DNA of 64,000 nt from Bosea sp. (in: a-proteobacteria). GTDB lineage: Bacteria; Pseudomonadota; Alphaproteobacteria; Rhizobiales; Beijerinckiaceae. Position numbers and translations under genes: made by a program. The stretch covers positions 2,966,698-3,030,697 of the forward strand of contig JAAVVV010000001.1 of NCBI GenBank assembly GCA_023910605.1, read 5' to 3'. Below the pieces are notes generated by a model that saw nothing but the letters and a program-made list of their open reading frames with translations, did no database searches and was not told the origin of the DNA. Positions 51,619-60,727 of the stretch are shown here, piece after piece (position 1 is the first letter of the stretch; each line of letters starts with the position of its first letter).

Positions 51619-52236
51619 ATGTCACTGCTTCATCTTCCGCCCGGCCACGATCATGATGACGGGCTGCCTTCCTATCGGCAGCGCCCGCGGCCCATCGGCT
51701 TTGATCTGGCCTACAAGCTGGAGGGAGCGGATCTCGTCATCGACTCCACCCGCAAGGTGGACCGCGTGCCGCTCGGCTCGGTGGAGCAGGTGCGCTTCAC
51801 CTTCAAGCCCGGCAACATCGCCTCGACGGGCTACGTCACCCAGCTGCGCCTCAAGGATGGGAAGACCATCACCATCGGCGACACCTCATGGCGCTCCCTG
51901 GTCGAGATCGAGCGTGGTGGGCCCCGTTACGTCGCCTTCATCACGGCGCTTGCAGCCGGGATCGCGCGCGAGAACCCCCGCGCACGGTTCCTCGCCGGCA
52001 AGCCGCCGCTGGTCTGGGCGCTCTTTGCGGGCGTGGCGGCGCTGTCGGTGGGGATGATGGCCTATTTCGCCTGGCGCGCCTTCGCGCAGGGCTTCACCGG
52101 CGCGATGTGGATCGGGGTGCTGCTTGGCGTCGTCGCGCTCTGGCAGATGCTGCCCATGGTGCGCCTGAACAAGCCGATCACGTTGCGGGCCGGCGAGGTG
52201 CCGGCCCATCTCATGCCCTCGCCGCCCAGGCCCTGA
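51619..52236 (+). CDS. Hypothetical membrane protein
   Basis: The 205-aa protein has a beta-rich cytoplasmic N-terminal half (LVIDSTRKVDRVPLGSVEQV, PH-like in pattern) and two membrane helices (about 133-155 and 160-180). I do not recognise the family. The codon pattern is like its neighbours, which supports it being real. Confidence 0.65.
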   Translation: MSLLHLPPGHDHDDGLPSYRQRPRPIGFDLAYKLEGADLVIDSTRKVDRVPLGSVEQVRFTFKPGNIASTGYVTQLRLKDGKTITIGDTSWRSLVEIERGGPRYVAFITALAAGIARENPRARFLAGKPPLVWALFAGVAALSVGMMAYFAWRAFAQGFTGAMWIGVLLGVVALWQMLPMVRLNKPITLRAGEVPAHLMPSPPRP

Positions 52237-52257
52237 CGGGGCGCAGGCGGCGCCGGC

Positions 52258-52680
52258 TCAGCGCACCACCAGCACCGAACAGGTGGCGTGGCGCACGATG
52301 GTCTTGGCGTTGGAGCCGATCAGGTAGGTGGCCATGCTCGGCCTGTGCGAGCCGACCACAATGAGATCGGCCGCGCAGTCCTTGGCTTCGTCCAGAACCT
52401 CGCCATAGACCGAACCGATGCGCACCACGGCGCTGATCCGTGTCTTGGGCAGCGGCAGCGTTGCGGCCAGCGCGGTCAGCTCCTTCTCGGCCTCGGCCTT
52501 GGCCGTGATGTCAAAATCGGGCGGCACGTATTCCATGTAGGTCACGGGCATCAGCGAGCGCACCGTCACGAGCCGGACATGCCCGTCCGAGAGGCCTGCC
52601 AGTTCGATCGCCGCATCCAGCGCCGGCCTCGCGACTTCGATGTCCGCCAGGTCGATGGGAACGAGGATTGATTTGTACAT
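52258..52680 (-). CDS. Universal stress protein family protein
   Basis: The 140-aa protein has the UspA fold start MYKSILVPIDLAD and an end LIVVGSHRPSMATYLIGSNA followed by IVRHATCSVLVVR. The ATP-binding pattern G-x2-G-x9-G-S lacks its second Gly (Arg instead), so ATP binding may be altered. An AAGGAGG ribosome site precedes the start. It converges on the gene at 51619. Confidence 0.92.
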   Translation of the reverse strand: MYKSILVPIDLADIEVARPALDAAIELAGLSDGHVRLVTVRSLMPVTYMEYVPPDFDITAKAEAEKELTALAATLPLPKTRISAVVRIGSVYGEVLDEAKDCAADLIVVGSHRPSMATYLIGSNAKTIVRHATCSVLVVR

Positions 52681-52844
52681 GTTGCCTCCTTCTGTCGCTC
52701 GCATCTTGCACCGCCACTGATGCCGCAGATTGATCTGGATCACGCGCGCTCCGCATGCGCCGCATGATTGCGTATGGAAACCACGCTGCTGCCGAGGGCC
52801 GGGACCGCGCCGGCCGGGCAGGCCACCTTGGCCCTTGCCGCGCC

Positions 52845-53753
52845 TCAGCCCAGTTCAAGCCCGTCATCCCAATAGGGCGTGGGTCCATACAAAGCGGCGA
52901 GATAATCGAGAAAGGCCCTGACCTTCTGCTCCATGTGGCGCCGGCTCGGATACACGCCGTGGATCGCGACGCGGCGTCCGCCGGAATAATCGGGCAGGAG
53001 CCGCACGAGGCGGCCATCCTTCAATTCGGGGCCCACATCCCAGGTCGAACGCAGCGCGATGCCGAGCCCGGCCAGCAGCGCCTCGCGCACCACTTCGCTG
53101 GAATTTGTTCGCAAAGGTCCGTTGATGCGGACGATCGCCGGTCCCTTCGGCCCATCAAGCCGCCACTGGTCGGCATTGTGCGCGATGAGCGTATGCGCCT
53201 CGATCTCGGCCAGCGAGCGCGGCGCCCCGCGTGCCGCGACGTAGGCAGGCGTCGCGCACAGCACCCGGTGATTGGACGCGAGCCGCCGCGCCACCAGGCT
53301 CGAATCCTGAAGGTCTGCGATGCGCACCGCCAGGTCGAAGCTCTCGCCCACGATGTCCACGAAGCTGTCGCTGAGCACAAGCTCCACCGACACAAGCGGG
53401 TTGGCGTCGAGGAATTGCTTGATGTGCGGAGCCACATGCATCCGCCCGAACGAGGTCGGCGCGGAAACCTTCAGCATCCCCCGCGCGGTGGCGGCGCCGG
53501 ACGCTACCCAGCTCTCCGCCTCTTCCACGCTGGAGAGTATGGAGATCACGCGCTCATAAAAGCCCTGCCCGGCTTGCGTCAGCGACAGCTGCCTTGTGGT
53601 GCGCTGGAGCAGCCGCACGCCGAGCCTCTCCTCCAGCCGCCGTATTCGCTTCGAGATGACGGCCGGCGAGAGCTTGAGCTCGCGCCCCGCCGCGGACATC
53701 GACCGCGCCGTGACGACCCGCGCGAACACATCGAGATCTCCGAGCCGGTCCAT
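52845..53753 (-). CDS. LysR-family regulator divergent from glcDEF
   Basis: The 302-aa protein has an N-terminal HTH (LDVFARVVTARSMSAAGREL, LKLSPAVISKRIRRLEE) and effector domain. ATG at 53753 has CAGGG upstream; an in-frame ATG at 53771 is possible. It diverges from glcD over a 219-bp gap, suggesting control of glycolate oxidation, although in E. coli that role belongs to the GntR-type GlcC. Confidence 0.9.
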   Translation of the reverse strand: MDRLGDLDVFARVVTARSMSAAGRELKLSPAVISKRIRRLEERLGVRLLQRTTRQLSLTQAGQGFYERVISILSSVEEAESWVASGAATARGMLKVSAPTSFGRMHVAPHIKQFLDANPLVSVELVLSDSFVDIVGESFDLAVRIADLQDSSLVARRLASNHRVLCATPAYVAARGAPRSLAEIEAHTLIAHNADQWRLDGPKGPAIVRINGPLRTNSSEVVREALLAGLGIALRSTWDVGPELKDGRLVRLLPDYSGGRRVAIHGVYPSRRHMEQKVRAFLDYLAALYGPTPYWDDGLELG

Positions 53754-53972
53754 CAGGCCCTGCGCAGCCACTCAGCGAATGGCCCGGACGCGCCGGCGCG
53801 TGCGCCTCTGCAGCGCGCTGATGCCCCGATGCCCAGATGACCCCTGATTGTTTCCATCACGGAAACAATGATCGCCTTTTTGTCGCGCTTCAAGTCCGAT
53901 TCCGATGCGCTAGAGTGGCAACGGACGAACAGCTGGGTTAACAACGCCTGCGACCATCAGGGGAACTCCGTC

Positions 53973-55409
53973 ATGACAGCGATCGCCTTTCCCGCGCCCG
54001 ATGCTGCGATCCTCGCCCGGCGACCCGAGATCATCGCGGGGCTGGCCCGGCTCATGGCGCCCGAGGCGCTGATCACCGCCGAGGATGAGCTGCGCCCTTA
54101 TGAGAGCGATGCGCTCACCGCCTTCCGCAAGCTGCCGCTGGCGGTCGTGCTGCCCTCCACCACCGAGGAAGTGTCGGCGGTCCTGAAGTTCTGCTCGGAG
54201 AACGGCGTGCCAGTGGTGCCGCGCGGATCGGGCACATCTCTGGTGGGCGGCGCCACGCCGCAGGAGGATGCCGTGGTCATCGGCGTCTCCAAGATGAACC
54301 GCATCCTCGACATCGACTACGCAAACCGCACCGCCCGCGTGCAGGCCGGCGTCACCAACCTTGCCATCACCGGCGCCGTCATGGCGGACGGCTTCTTCTA
54401 CGCCCCCGACCCCTCCTCGCAGCTGGCCTGCTCGATCGGCGGCAACATCGCCATGAATTCGGGCGGTGCGCACTGCCTGAAATACGGCGTCACCACCAAC
54501 AACATCCTCGGCCTCAAGCTGGTGCTGCTGAACGGCGAGGTTGTGGAGATCGGCGGCGATCATCTCGACCTGCCGGGCTATGACCTTCTGGGGCTGCTGA
54601 TCGGTTCCGAAGGCCAGCTCGGCATCGTGACCGAGGCCACGGTGCGGATCCTGCGCAGCGCCGAGGGCGCGCGCCCGGTGCTGTTCGGCTTTCCCAAGCC
54701 CGAGCTGGCGGGCGCAGCCGTCGCCGCCATCATCGGCGCAGGCATCATCCCCGTCGCGATGGAATACATGGACAAGATGGCAATCGCCATCTGCGAGGAC
54801 TTCGCGAAGGCGGGCTATCCAATGGACGCCGAGGCGCTGCTCATCATCGAGGTCGAGGGCTCCGAGCAGGAGATGGACGACCAGCTGGTGCGCATCATCG
54901 AGATCGCCCGGCGCCATGGCGTGACCACCGTGCGCGAGAGCAAGTCCGCCATGGAGACGGCCGCGATCTGGAAGGGTCGCAAATCAGCCTTCGGCGCCAC
55001 GGGCAAGATCGCCGACTACATCTGCATGGACGGCACCATCCCCACCGGCCAGTTGCCGCATGTGCTGACCCGCATCGGCGAACTGGTGAGCCATTACGGC
55101 CTGCGCGTCGCCAATGTCTTCCATGCCGGCGACGGCAACCTGCATCCGCTGATCCTCTACGACATCAACGATCCGGCCGAACGCCAGAAGGCGGAGGATT
55201 GCGGCATGGATATCCTGCGCCTGTGCGTGGAAGTGGGCGGCTGCCTTACCGGCGAGCATGGCGTCGGCGTGGAGAAGCGCGACCTGATGCATGTTCAGTT
55301 CAACTCCGCAGACCTCGCCCAGCAGATGCGCGTGCGCGCGGTCTTCGATCCGGCCTGGCTGCTCAACCCGGCCAAGGTCTTCCCGCTCGATGGAAGGATC
55401 GCGGCATGA
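53973..55409 (+). CDS. glcD: Glycolate oxidase FAD subunit GlcD
   Basis: The 478-aa flavoprotein has an FAD_binding_4 domain (VPRGSGTSLVGGATP, about residues 85-99; DPSSQLACSIGGNIAMNSGG) and a C-terminal FAD-oxidase domain with VFHAGDGNLHPLI and CLTGEHGVGVEKRDLM. GlcD oxidises glycolate to glyoxylate with GlcE and GlcF. AGGGGAA precedes the start at 53973. Confidence 0.96.
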   Translation: MTAIAFPAPDAAILARRPEIIAGLARLMAPEALITAEDELRPYESDALTAFRKLPLAVVLPSTTEEVSAVLKFCSENGVPVVPRGSGTSLVGGATPQEDAVVIGVSKMNRILDIDYANRTARVQAGVTNLAITGAVMADGFFYAPDPSSQLACSIGGNIAMNSGGAHCLKYGVTTNNILGLKLVLLNGEVVEIGGDHLDLPGYDLLGLLIGSEGQLGIVTEATVRILRSAEGARPVLFGFPKPELAGAAVAAIIGAGIIPVAMEYMDKMAIAICEDFAKAGYPMDAEALLIIEVEGSEQEMDDQLVRIIEIARRHGVTTVRESKSAMETAAIWKGRKSAFGATGKIADYICMDGTIPTGQLPHVLTRIGELVSHYGLRVANVFHAGDGNLHPLILYDINDPAERQKAEDCGMDILRLCVEVGGCLTGEHGVGVEKRDLMHVQFNSADLAQQMRVRAVFDPAWLLNPAKVFPLDGRIAA

Positions 55410-55488
55410 TGAGGTGCCAACATGAACCGCGCCTGGTTCCGCGCCTTTCGCGATCGCTGCGGCCGGGCATGATCCAGGACGTCAGGCC

Positions 55489-56676
55489 ATGAGCCTGTTC
55501 ACGCCCAAGACCGAGGATGAAGCCGCGCGCCTTGTCGCGGACCTTGCCCTGACGAAGAGGCCCGTGACCATCCAGGGCGGCGCGACGCGCGCGGGCCTGG
55601 GCCGTCCCAACCAGACCGAAGCCACGATCTCGACGCTGCAGATGGCGGGCGTGACGCTGCACGAGCCGGCGGAACTGGTCATCTCGGCCCGTGCCGGCAC
55701 CACCGTCGCGGAGGTCGAGGCCACGCTCGCGGCGCAGAACCAGATGCTGCCCTTCGAGCCGATGGATCACCGCCTGATCTACGGCACCCGCGGCGAGCCC
55801 ACCATCGGCGGCGTTGTGGCCGGCAATCATTCCGGCCCCCGCCGCATCCAGGCCGGCGCCTGCCGCGACAGCCTCATCGGCGTGCGTGTGATCAACGGCC
55901 GCGGTGAGGCGATCAAGTCGGGCGGCCGCGTGATGAAGAACGTCACGGGCCTCGATCTCGCCAAACTGGTCACCGGCTCGTTCGGCACGCTGGGCCTGCT
56001 CACCGAGGTCACCTTCAAGGTTCTCCCGCGACCTGAGCGCACGCTGACCCTGCTGCTCAAGGGGCTCGACGACGCCCGCGCCATTGCCGCGCTTTCGGCT
56101 GCGCTGGGTTCGCCCTTCGAGCCGTCGGCCGCAGCCCACCTGCCCGCTGGCCTCGGCAGGCCGCAGGCGAGGACCATCCTCCGGCTGGAAGGCTTTTCCG
56201 TCTCGCTTGACTATCGGATCAAGGCCTTGCGCAAGCTTCTTGAATCATTTCAGGAGCTTGTTGTGCTGGAAGGTGAGGATTCAAGCAGCCTCTGGCAAGG
56301 CATCCGTGATTGCGAGTTCCTGGCCGAACCGCAGGACAGCGCGCTGTGGCGGATCTCCACCGCTCCGGGCCGCGCCCCCGCCATGGTGGCAGGCATCGCG
56401 GCCAACATCGGCGGCGCCCGCTGGTTCTATGACTGGGGCGGCGGGCTGGTCTGGCTGGCCGTGCCGCCCTCGTCCGATGCCGCCAGCGCCACGATCCGCG
56501 CCGCCGTGGCGTCCGCGGGCGGGCACGCAACGCTGATCCGCGCCCCGCGCGAGGTGCGCGCCAGCGTCGACGTTTTCCAGCCGCTGGGCCCCCTCGCGGG
56601 CGTGACCGGCGGCATCAAGACAAGTTTCGATCCGGCCGGCATCTTCGAACCCGGCCGGATGCATGCGGGGATATGA
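55489..56676 (+). CDS. glcE: Glycolate oxidase subunit GlcE
   Basis: The 395-aa second FAD-binding subunit has PVTIQGGATRAGLGRP and EPTIGGVVAGNHSGPRRIQ, and a C-terminal half as in GlcE. It begins 79 bp after glcD and precedes glcF. Confidence 0.95.
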   Translation: MSLFTPKTEDEAARLVADLALTKRPVTIQGGATRAGLGRPNQTEATISTLQMAGVTLHEPAELVISARAGTTVAEVEATLAAQNQMLPFEPMDHRLIYGTRGEPTIGGVVAGNHSGPRRIQAGACRDSLIGVRVINGRGEAIKSGGRVMKNVTGLDLAKLVTGSFGTLGLLTEVTFKVLPRPERTLTLLLKGLDDARAIAALSAALGSPFEPSAAAHLPAGLGRPQARTILRLEGFSVSLDYRIKALRKLLESFQELVVLEGEDSSSLWQGIRDCEFLAEPQDSALWRISTAPGRAPAMVAGIAANIGGARWFYDWGGGLVWLAVPPSSDAASATIRAAVASAGGHATLIRAPREVRASVDVFQPLGPLAGVTGGIKTSFDPAGIFEPGRMHAGI

Positions 56677-56799
56677 GGGAGCCATTCCGGGCCCGCCAAT
56701 CCTTGATGACAACAGTTATACCGGGCCAGCCGGAGGCCTGCCCGCAGGAGGGCGGCGCCCCGGCTCAGGCCATGAAGCATTGAGACAGCAGGCGACACG

Positions 56800-58188
56800 A
56801 TGCAGACAAACTTCACGCCCGAGCAACTCGCCTCCGATCCCCGGATGCCGAGCTCAGAGAAGATCCTGCGCACCTGCGTGCATTGCGGCTTCTGCACGGC
56901 CACCTGCCCCACCTACCTGCTGCTGGGCGACGAGCTCGACAGTCCGCGCGGGCGCATCTACCTCATCAAGGACATGCTGGAGAACGGCAAGCCGGCCACC
57001 AAGGAAGTGGTCAGGCATGTCGACCGCTGCCTGAGCTGCCTTGCCTGCATGACCACCTGCCCCTCCGGCGTGCACTACATGCACCTGGTCGATCACGCCC
57101 GCGCCCATATCGAGGAAACCTATGAGCGCCCCTGGCATGACCGGCTGATGCGCAGGGTGCTGGGCGCGATCCTGCCCTACCCCAACCGCTTCCGCCTCGC
57201 GATCCTCGGCGCGATGATCGGCCGGCCCTTCCGCAATGCGCTCGCCGGCATCCCGGCCATGGGCCCTCGCATCAAGGCGATGCTTGAACTTGCGCCCTCT
57301 TCCATCCCGCCGCGCTCGGCAGCCGAGCCGGGCCGCACCTTCTCGCCTCCAGCAGCGCCCGTGAAGCGGGTCGCCATGCTCACCGGCTGCGCGCAGCCCG
57401 TGCTGAACCCCATGATCAACGATGCCGCCATCCGCCTTCTCAACCGGAATGGCGTGGAGGTGGTGCTGCCCAGGGGCGAAGGCTGCTGCGGCGCGCTGGT
57501 GCACCATATGGGCCAGGAGCACGCCGGCCATGCCGCCGCCCGGCGCAACATCGACGCCTGGATGGCCGAGGTCGAGGGCGCCGGCCTCGACGCCATCCTC
57601 ATCACGGCATCGGGTTGCGGCACGACGATCAAGGATTACGGCTTCATGCTGAAGGATGACGCGGCCTATGCCGGGAAGGCGGCCCGCATCTCGGCCCTCG
57701 CCATGGACATCAGCGAGTTCATGGAAACCCTTGAAGTGACTCCGGTTCGCGACTTCGACCTGAGCGTGGCCTACCATTCCGCCTGCTCGATGCAGCATGG
57801 CCAGAAGCTCAAGGACGGGCCGAAAAAGCTGCTCACCGCCGCAGGCTTCAGGGTGCGCGAAGTGCCAGAGGGCCATATCTGCTGCGGCTCGGCCGGCGTC
57901 TACAACATCCTCCAGCCACAGATCGCCGGCCAGCTGCGGGACCGCAAGGTCGGCAATATCCTCAAGACGCGGCCCGATCTCGTGGCAACCGGCAACATCG
58001 GCTGCATGACCCAGATCGGCAGGGGCTTCGTCGATGGCGGCCACCCCATCCCGGTGGTCCACACCGCCGAGCTGATCGACTGGGCCACGGGCGGGCCGAT
58101 TCCGGCGGCGCTTGAGGAAGCGGGCTTCACCGACCCGCCCATCACGGGGCCGAAAGCGCGGCGCAATGCGCTGCTCGCGGCAGAGTGA
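56800..58188 (+). CDS. glcF: Glycolate oxidase iron-sulfur subunit GlcF
   Basis: The 462-aa subunit has two 4Fe-4S motifs, CVHCGFCTATCP and CLSCLACMTTCP, in the first 90 residues, and two CCG domains (GCAQP/GCCGALVHH and ICCGSAGVYN). It passes electrons from the FAD subunits to the respiratory chain. It completes the glcDEF operon; a glcG- or transporter-like gene is absent. Confidence 0.96.
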   Translation: MQTNFTPEQLASDPRMPSSEKILRTCVHCGFCTATCPTYLLLGDELDSPRGRIYLIKDMLENGKPATKEVVRHVDRCLSCLACMTTCPSGVHYMHLVDHARAHIEETYERPWHDRLMRRVLGAILPYPNRFRLAILGAMIGRPFRNALAGIPAMGPRIKAMLELAPSSIPPRSAAEPGRTFSPPAAPVKRVAMLTGCAQPVLNPMINDAAIRLLNRNGVEVVLPRGEGCCGALVHHMGQEHAGHAAARRNIDAWMAEVEGAGLDAILITASGCGTTIKDYGFMLKDDAAYAGKAARISALAMDISEFMETLEVTPVRDFDLSVAYHSACSMQHGQKLKDGPKKLLTAAGFRVREVPEGHICCGSAGVYNILQPQIAGQLRDRKVGNILKTRPDLVATGNIGCMTQIGRGFVDGGHPIPVVHTAELIDWATGGPIPAALEEAGFTDPPITGPKARRNALLAAE

Positions 58189-58315
58189 ACCCGATCACTG
58201 CGAGGCGCGGCCGAAGCAACCCATCCATCAACCCCAACGCCTCCGCCGACCAGCCGGGCAAACGGCAACGCGCGATCGCCCCGCTGCGCTGGCGATGACG
58301 GCCAGAGCTGCGGCC

Positions 58316-59620
58316 TCAGCTCTTCTTCTCGCCATGGCCCCGGCGCACGCGCCTGACGGCCAGCGCCACCGCGATGACCACGAGGGGCAGCGCGATCGCG
58401 GCAGCCAGCGTGGGATCGGGGCCTCCACCCTTTTCCCTCCACGCCTTGAAGACATAGCCCAGCAGCCCGAGCACGTAATAGCTCACGGCGGCCACCGAGA
58501 GGCCTTCCACGGTCTGCTGCAGCCTGAGCTGCACCTGGGCTCGCTCGTTCATGGCCCGCAGCAATTCCTGGTTCTGGCTCTCCAGGTCAATGTCGACGCG
58601 GGTGCGCAGCAGTTGCGCCGCTCGCGCCAGCTTGCGCGAGAGGTTGGCCTGCCGCTCCTCGGTGGTGACGCAGGTCCGGATGGCCGGCGCCAGCCGCCGC
58701 GACAGGAAGCCCGAGAGCGTCGTCTGTCCCGGCACGGCCTTCTCCCCGATCGCGTCAAGGCGGAGCCTCACCAGCTCGTCATAGGCGCGCGTGGCGCCGA
58801 AGCGGAACAGCGAGGCCGCCGCCCCCCCCTCCAGCTCCGCCGCAAGCTCGGTCAGCCGAGACAGCAGCTTGCGGTTCGCCTCGAAGCCCTCGGTCGCCTG
58901 CATCTGCTGCATCAGCCAGGGCAGCTGCAGCTCGATCTTGCGGATGGACGGCGACAGCGCCTGCGCCTCCGGCAGGCCGAGCAGCGCGAAGGTGCGGTAG
59001 GTCTCGACCTCCAGCGCGCGTTGCACGAGCGAGCCTGCCCGCGCCGGGGTGAGCCGTTCATCAAGGATCAGCAGACGCACATATCCGTCCGTATCGGTGC
59101 GGAAGTCCGTTGCGAGGATGGCGGTGTTGTCCTCCACCTGGGAGGCGGCCAGGTTGGCGACGCCGAACACCGTCTCGAGATTGTCGGTGACCCGTGCGCT
59201 CCTGACCATGTGCAGATCGACCTGCACCATCAGCGGCCCGGGCTGCGGCAAGAGCTGCATGAGCTTGCCGAATTCTCGCGCGGCCGGACGGAACGGCGCA
59301 TCGTCGGCGCCGGCGGCGGCGTCGAACTCCCAGCTGTAGGTGCAGAACTCGCTGTGCCGCTCGAAGCGCAGGATCGCGCCCTGGACGTTCACCCTGTGGT
59401 GTCGCGCATTCTCGGCAGGCGCCGGCAGCGATCGCTTCGAGCAGAAGGCCGCGAGCGCGGCCACGGCCGCCATCGACTGCCCGCCATCGGTGGTGTAGGC
59501 GAAGTGCAGCACGCGCCGCGGCGTATCCATGGTGGCGAAGGGCCGCGCATGCAGCTCGCTCAGCAGCGCCTCGCGTTGCGGATGGTCGCCATGGGCGGCC
59601 TGGTCGGTGGTGCTTGTCAT
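58316..59620 (-). CDS. DUF3422 membrane protein
   Basis: The 434-aa protein has a long soluble, helical part beginning REALLSELHARPFATMDTP and two membrane helices at the C-terminus (about 385-425). This matches DUF3422, of unknown function. It is inserted on the opposite strand between glcDEF and lutABC. Confidence 0.9.
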   Translation of the reverse strand: MTSTTDQAAHGDHPQREALLSELHARPFATMDTPRRVLHFAYTTDGGQSMAAVAALAAFCSKRSLPAPAENARHHRVNVQGAILRFERHSEFCTYSWEFDAAAGADDAPFRPAAREFGKLMQLLPQPGPLMVQVDLHMVRSARVTDNLETVFGVANLAASQVEDNTAILATDFRTDTDGYVRLLILDERLTPARAGSLVQRALEVETYRTFALLGLPEAQALSPSIRKIELQLPWLMQQMQATEGFEANRKLLSRLTELAAELEGGAAASLFRFGATRAYDELVRLRLDAIGEKAVPGQTTLSGFLSRRLAPAIRTCVTTEERQANLSRKLARAAQLLRTRVDIDLESQNQELLRAMNERAQVQLRLQQTVEGLSVAAVSYYVLGLLGYVFKAWREKGGGPDPTLAAAIALPLVVIAVALAVRRVRRGHGEKKS

Positions 59621-59850
59621 GCGGGTGGCCTGTGGATGCGCTCGCTGGTTATACGGGGCGCAGCCCCCCGCGGACGCCTCATCCTAGCCCAATACTTGCG
59701 CCCATGCCGTCCGTGTTGTTCCCCAATCCACAACGTCATCGCAAAGACGCGCACAAGCCTGCGGCAGCACGGCCTTGCGTTACGGGGTGGACATGGCGCA
59801 GGTTTGGGCGTCATGCTTCAATGGCTACAGGCCACCGCGGGAACCAGTGA

Positions 59851-60633
59851 ATGCCGTCGGAAATGCAACCACCGCTCGCCAGGCCCCGCATCGGCCTGTT
59901 CGTCACCTGCCTTGTCGACCTCATGCGCCCCTCCATCGGCTTCGCCGCCGTGAAGCTTCTGGAGGAAGCGGGCTGTGAGGTGCATGTCCCCAGCCAGACC
60001 TGCTGCGGCCAGCCGGCCTGGAACTCGGGCGACCGCGCCACAACGCGCGCCATCGCCGAGCAGGTGATCGAGGCCTTCAGCGGATTCGCCTATGTCGTGG
60101 CCCCGTCAGGCTCCTGCGCCGGCATGATCCGGAAGCATTATCCGGAGATCTTCGCCGATGATCCGAACTGGCTGCCACGCGCCCACGCGCTCGGCGCCAA
60201 GACCCATGAACTGACCAGCTTCCTCGTGGACGTGATGTTTGTGAGCAAGGTGGAGGCGAGGCTGACCGCGAAGGCTACCTATCACGACAGTTGCTCGGGC
60301 CTGCGCGAGATGAAGGTCCAGGCCCAGCCGCGCAAGCTGCTCAGGACCGTCGAAGGCCTCGAACTGGTCGAGATGGCCGAGAACGACGTGTGCTGCGGCT
60401 TCGGCGGCACCTTCGCGGTCAAGTATGCCGACATCTCCAACGCCATAGTCGGCAAGAAGACCGAGAACATCGCCGCGGCCGAACCCGACCTGCTGCTGGC
60501 GGGCGATCTCGGCTGCCTTTTGAACATGGCTGGCAAGCTCAGCCGGGAGGGCCGCGCCATCCAGGTGCGCCACGTGGCCGAGGTGCTTGCCGGAATGACC
60601 GAGGACCCACCGATCGGCGCGGTGAAGCCATGA
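59851..60633 (+). CDS. lutA: Lactate utilisation protein LutA (LldE type)
   Basis: The 260-aa protein has two CCG domains (VPSQTCCGQPAWNSG and DVCCGFGGTFAVKY), the cysteine-rich pattern of the LutA/LldE subunit that, with LutB and LutC, oxidises L-lactate to pyruvate. In-frame ATGs at 59851 and 59863 are both possible. It heads lutABC. Confidence 0.95.
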   Translation: MPSEMQPPLARPRIGLFVTCLVDLMRPSIGFAAVKLLEEAGCEVHVPSQTCCGQPAWNSGDRATTRAIAEQVIEAFSGFAYVVAPSGSCAGMIRKHYPEIFADDPNWLPRAHALGAKTHELTSFLVDVMFVSKVEARLTAKATYHDSCSGLREMKVQAQPRKLLRTVEGLELVEMAENDVCCGFGGTFAVKYADISNAIVGKKTENIAAAEPDLLLAGDLGCLLNMAGKLSREGRAIQVRHVAEVLAGMTEDPPIGAVKP

Positions 60634-60727
60634 CCGGCTGCCGGGCGGCTGCCGCGCGCTTCGCCGGCGCTCCCCGCCGTCCGCCACGCCCGACCACATC
60701 GTCAAGACACAAGGACCGGACGCCCGC

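Noticed and set aside
56854..58062. 402-codon leftward frame antisense to glcF
   Set aside because: The sense frame has clear iron-sulfur motifs; the antisense product is His/Asp/Gly-rich shadow sequence.
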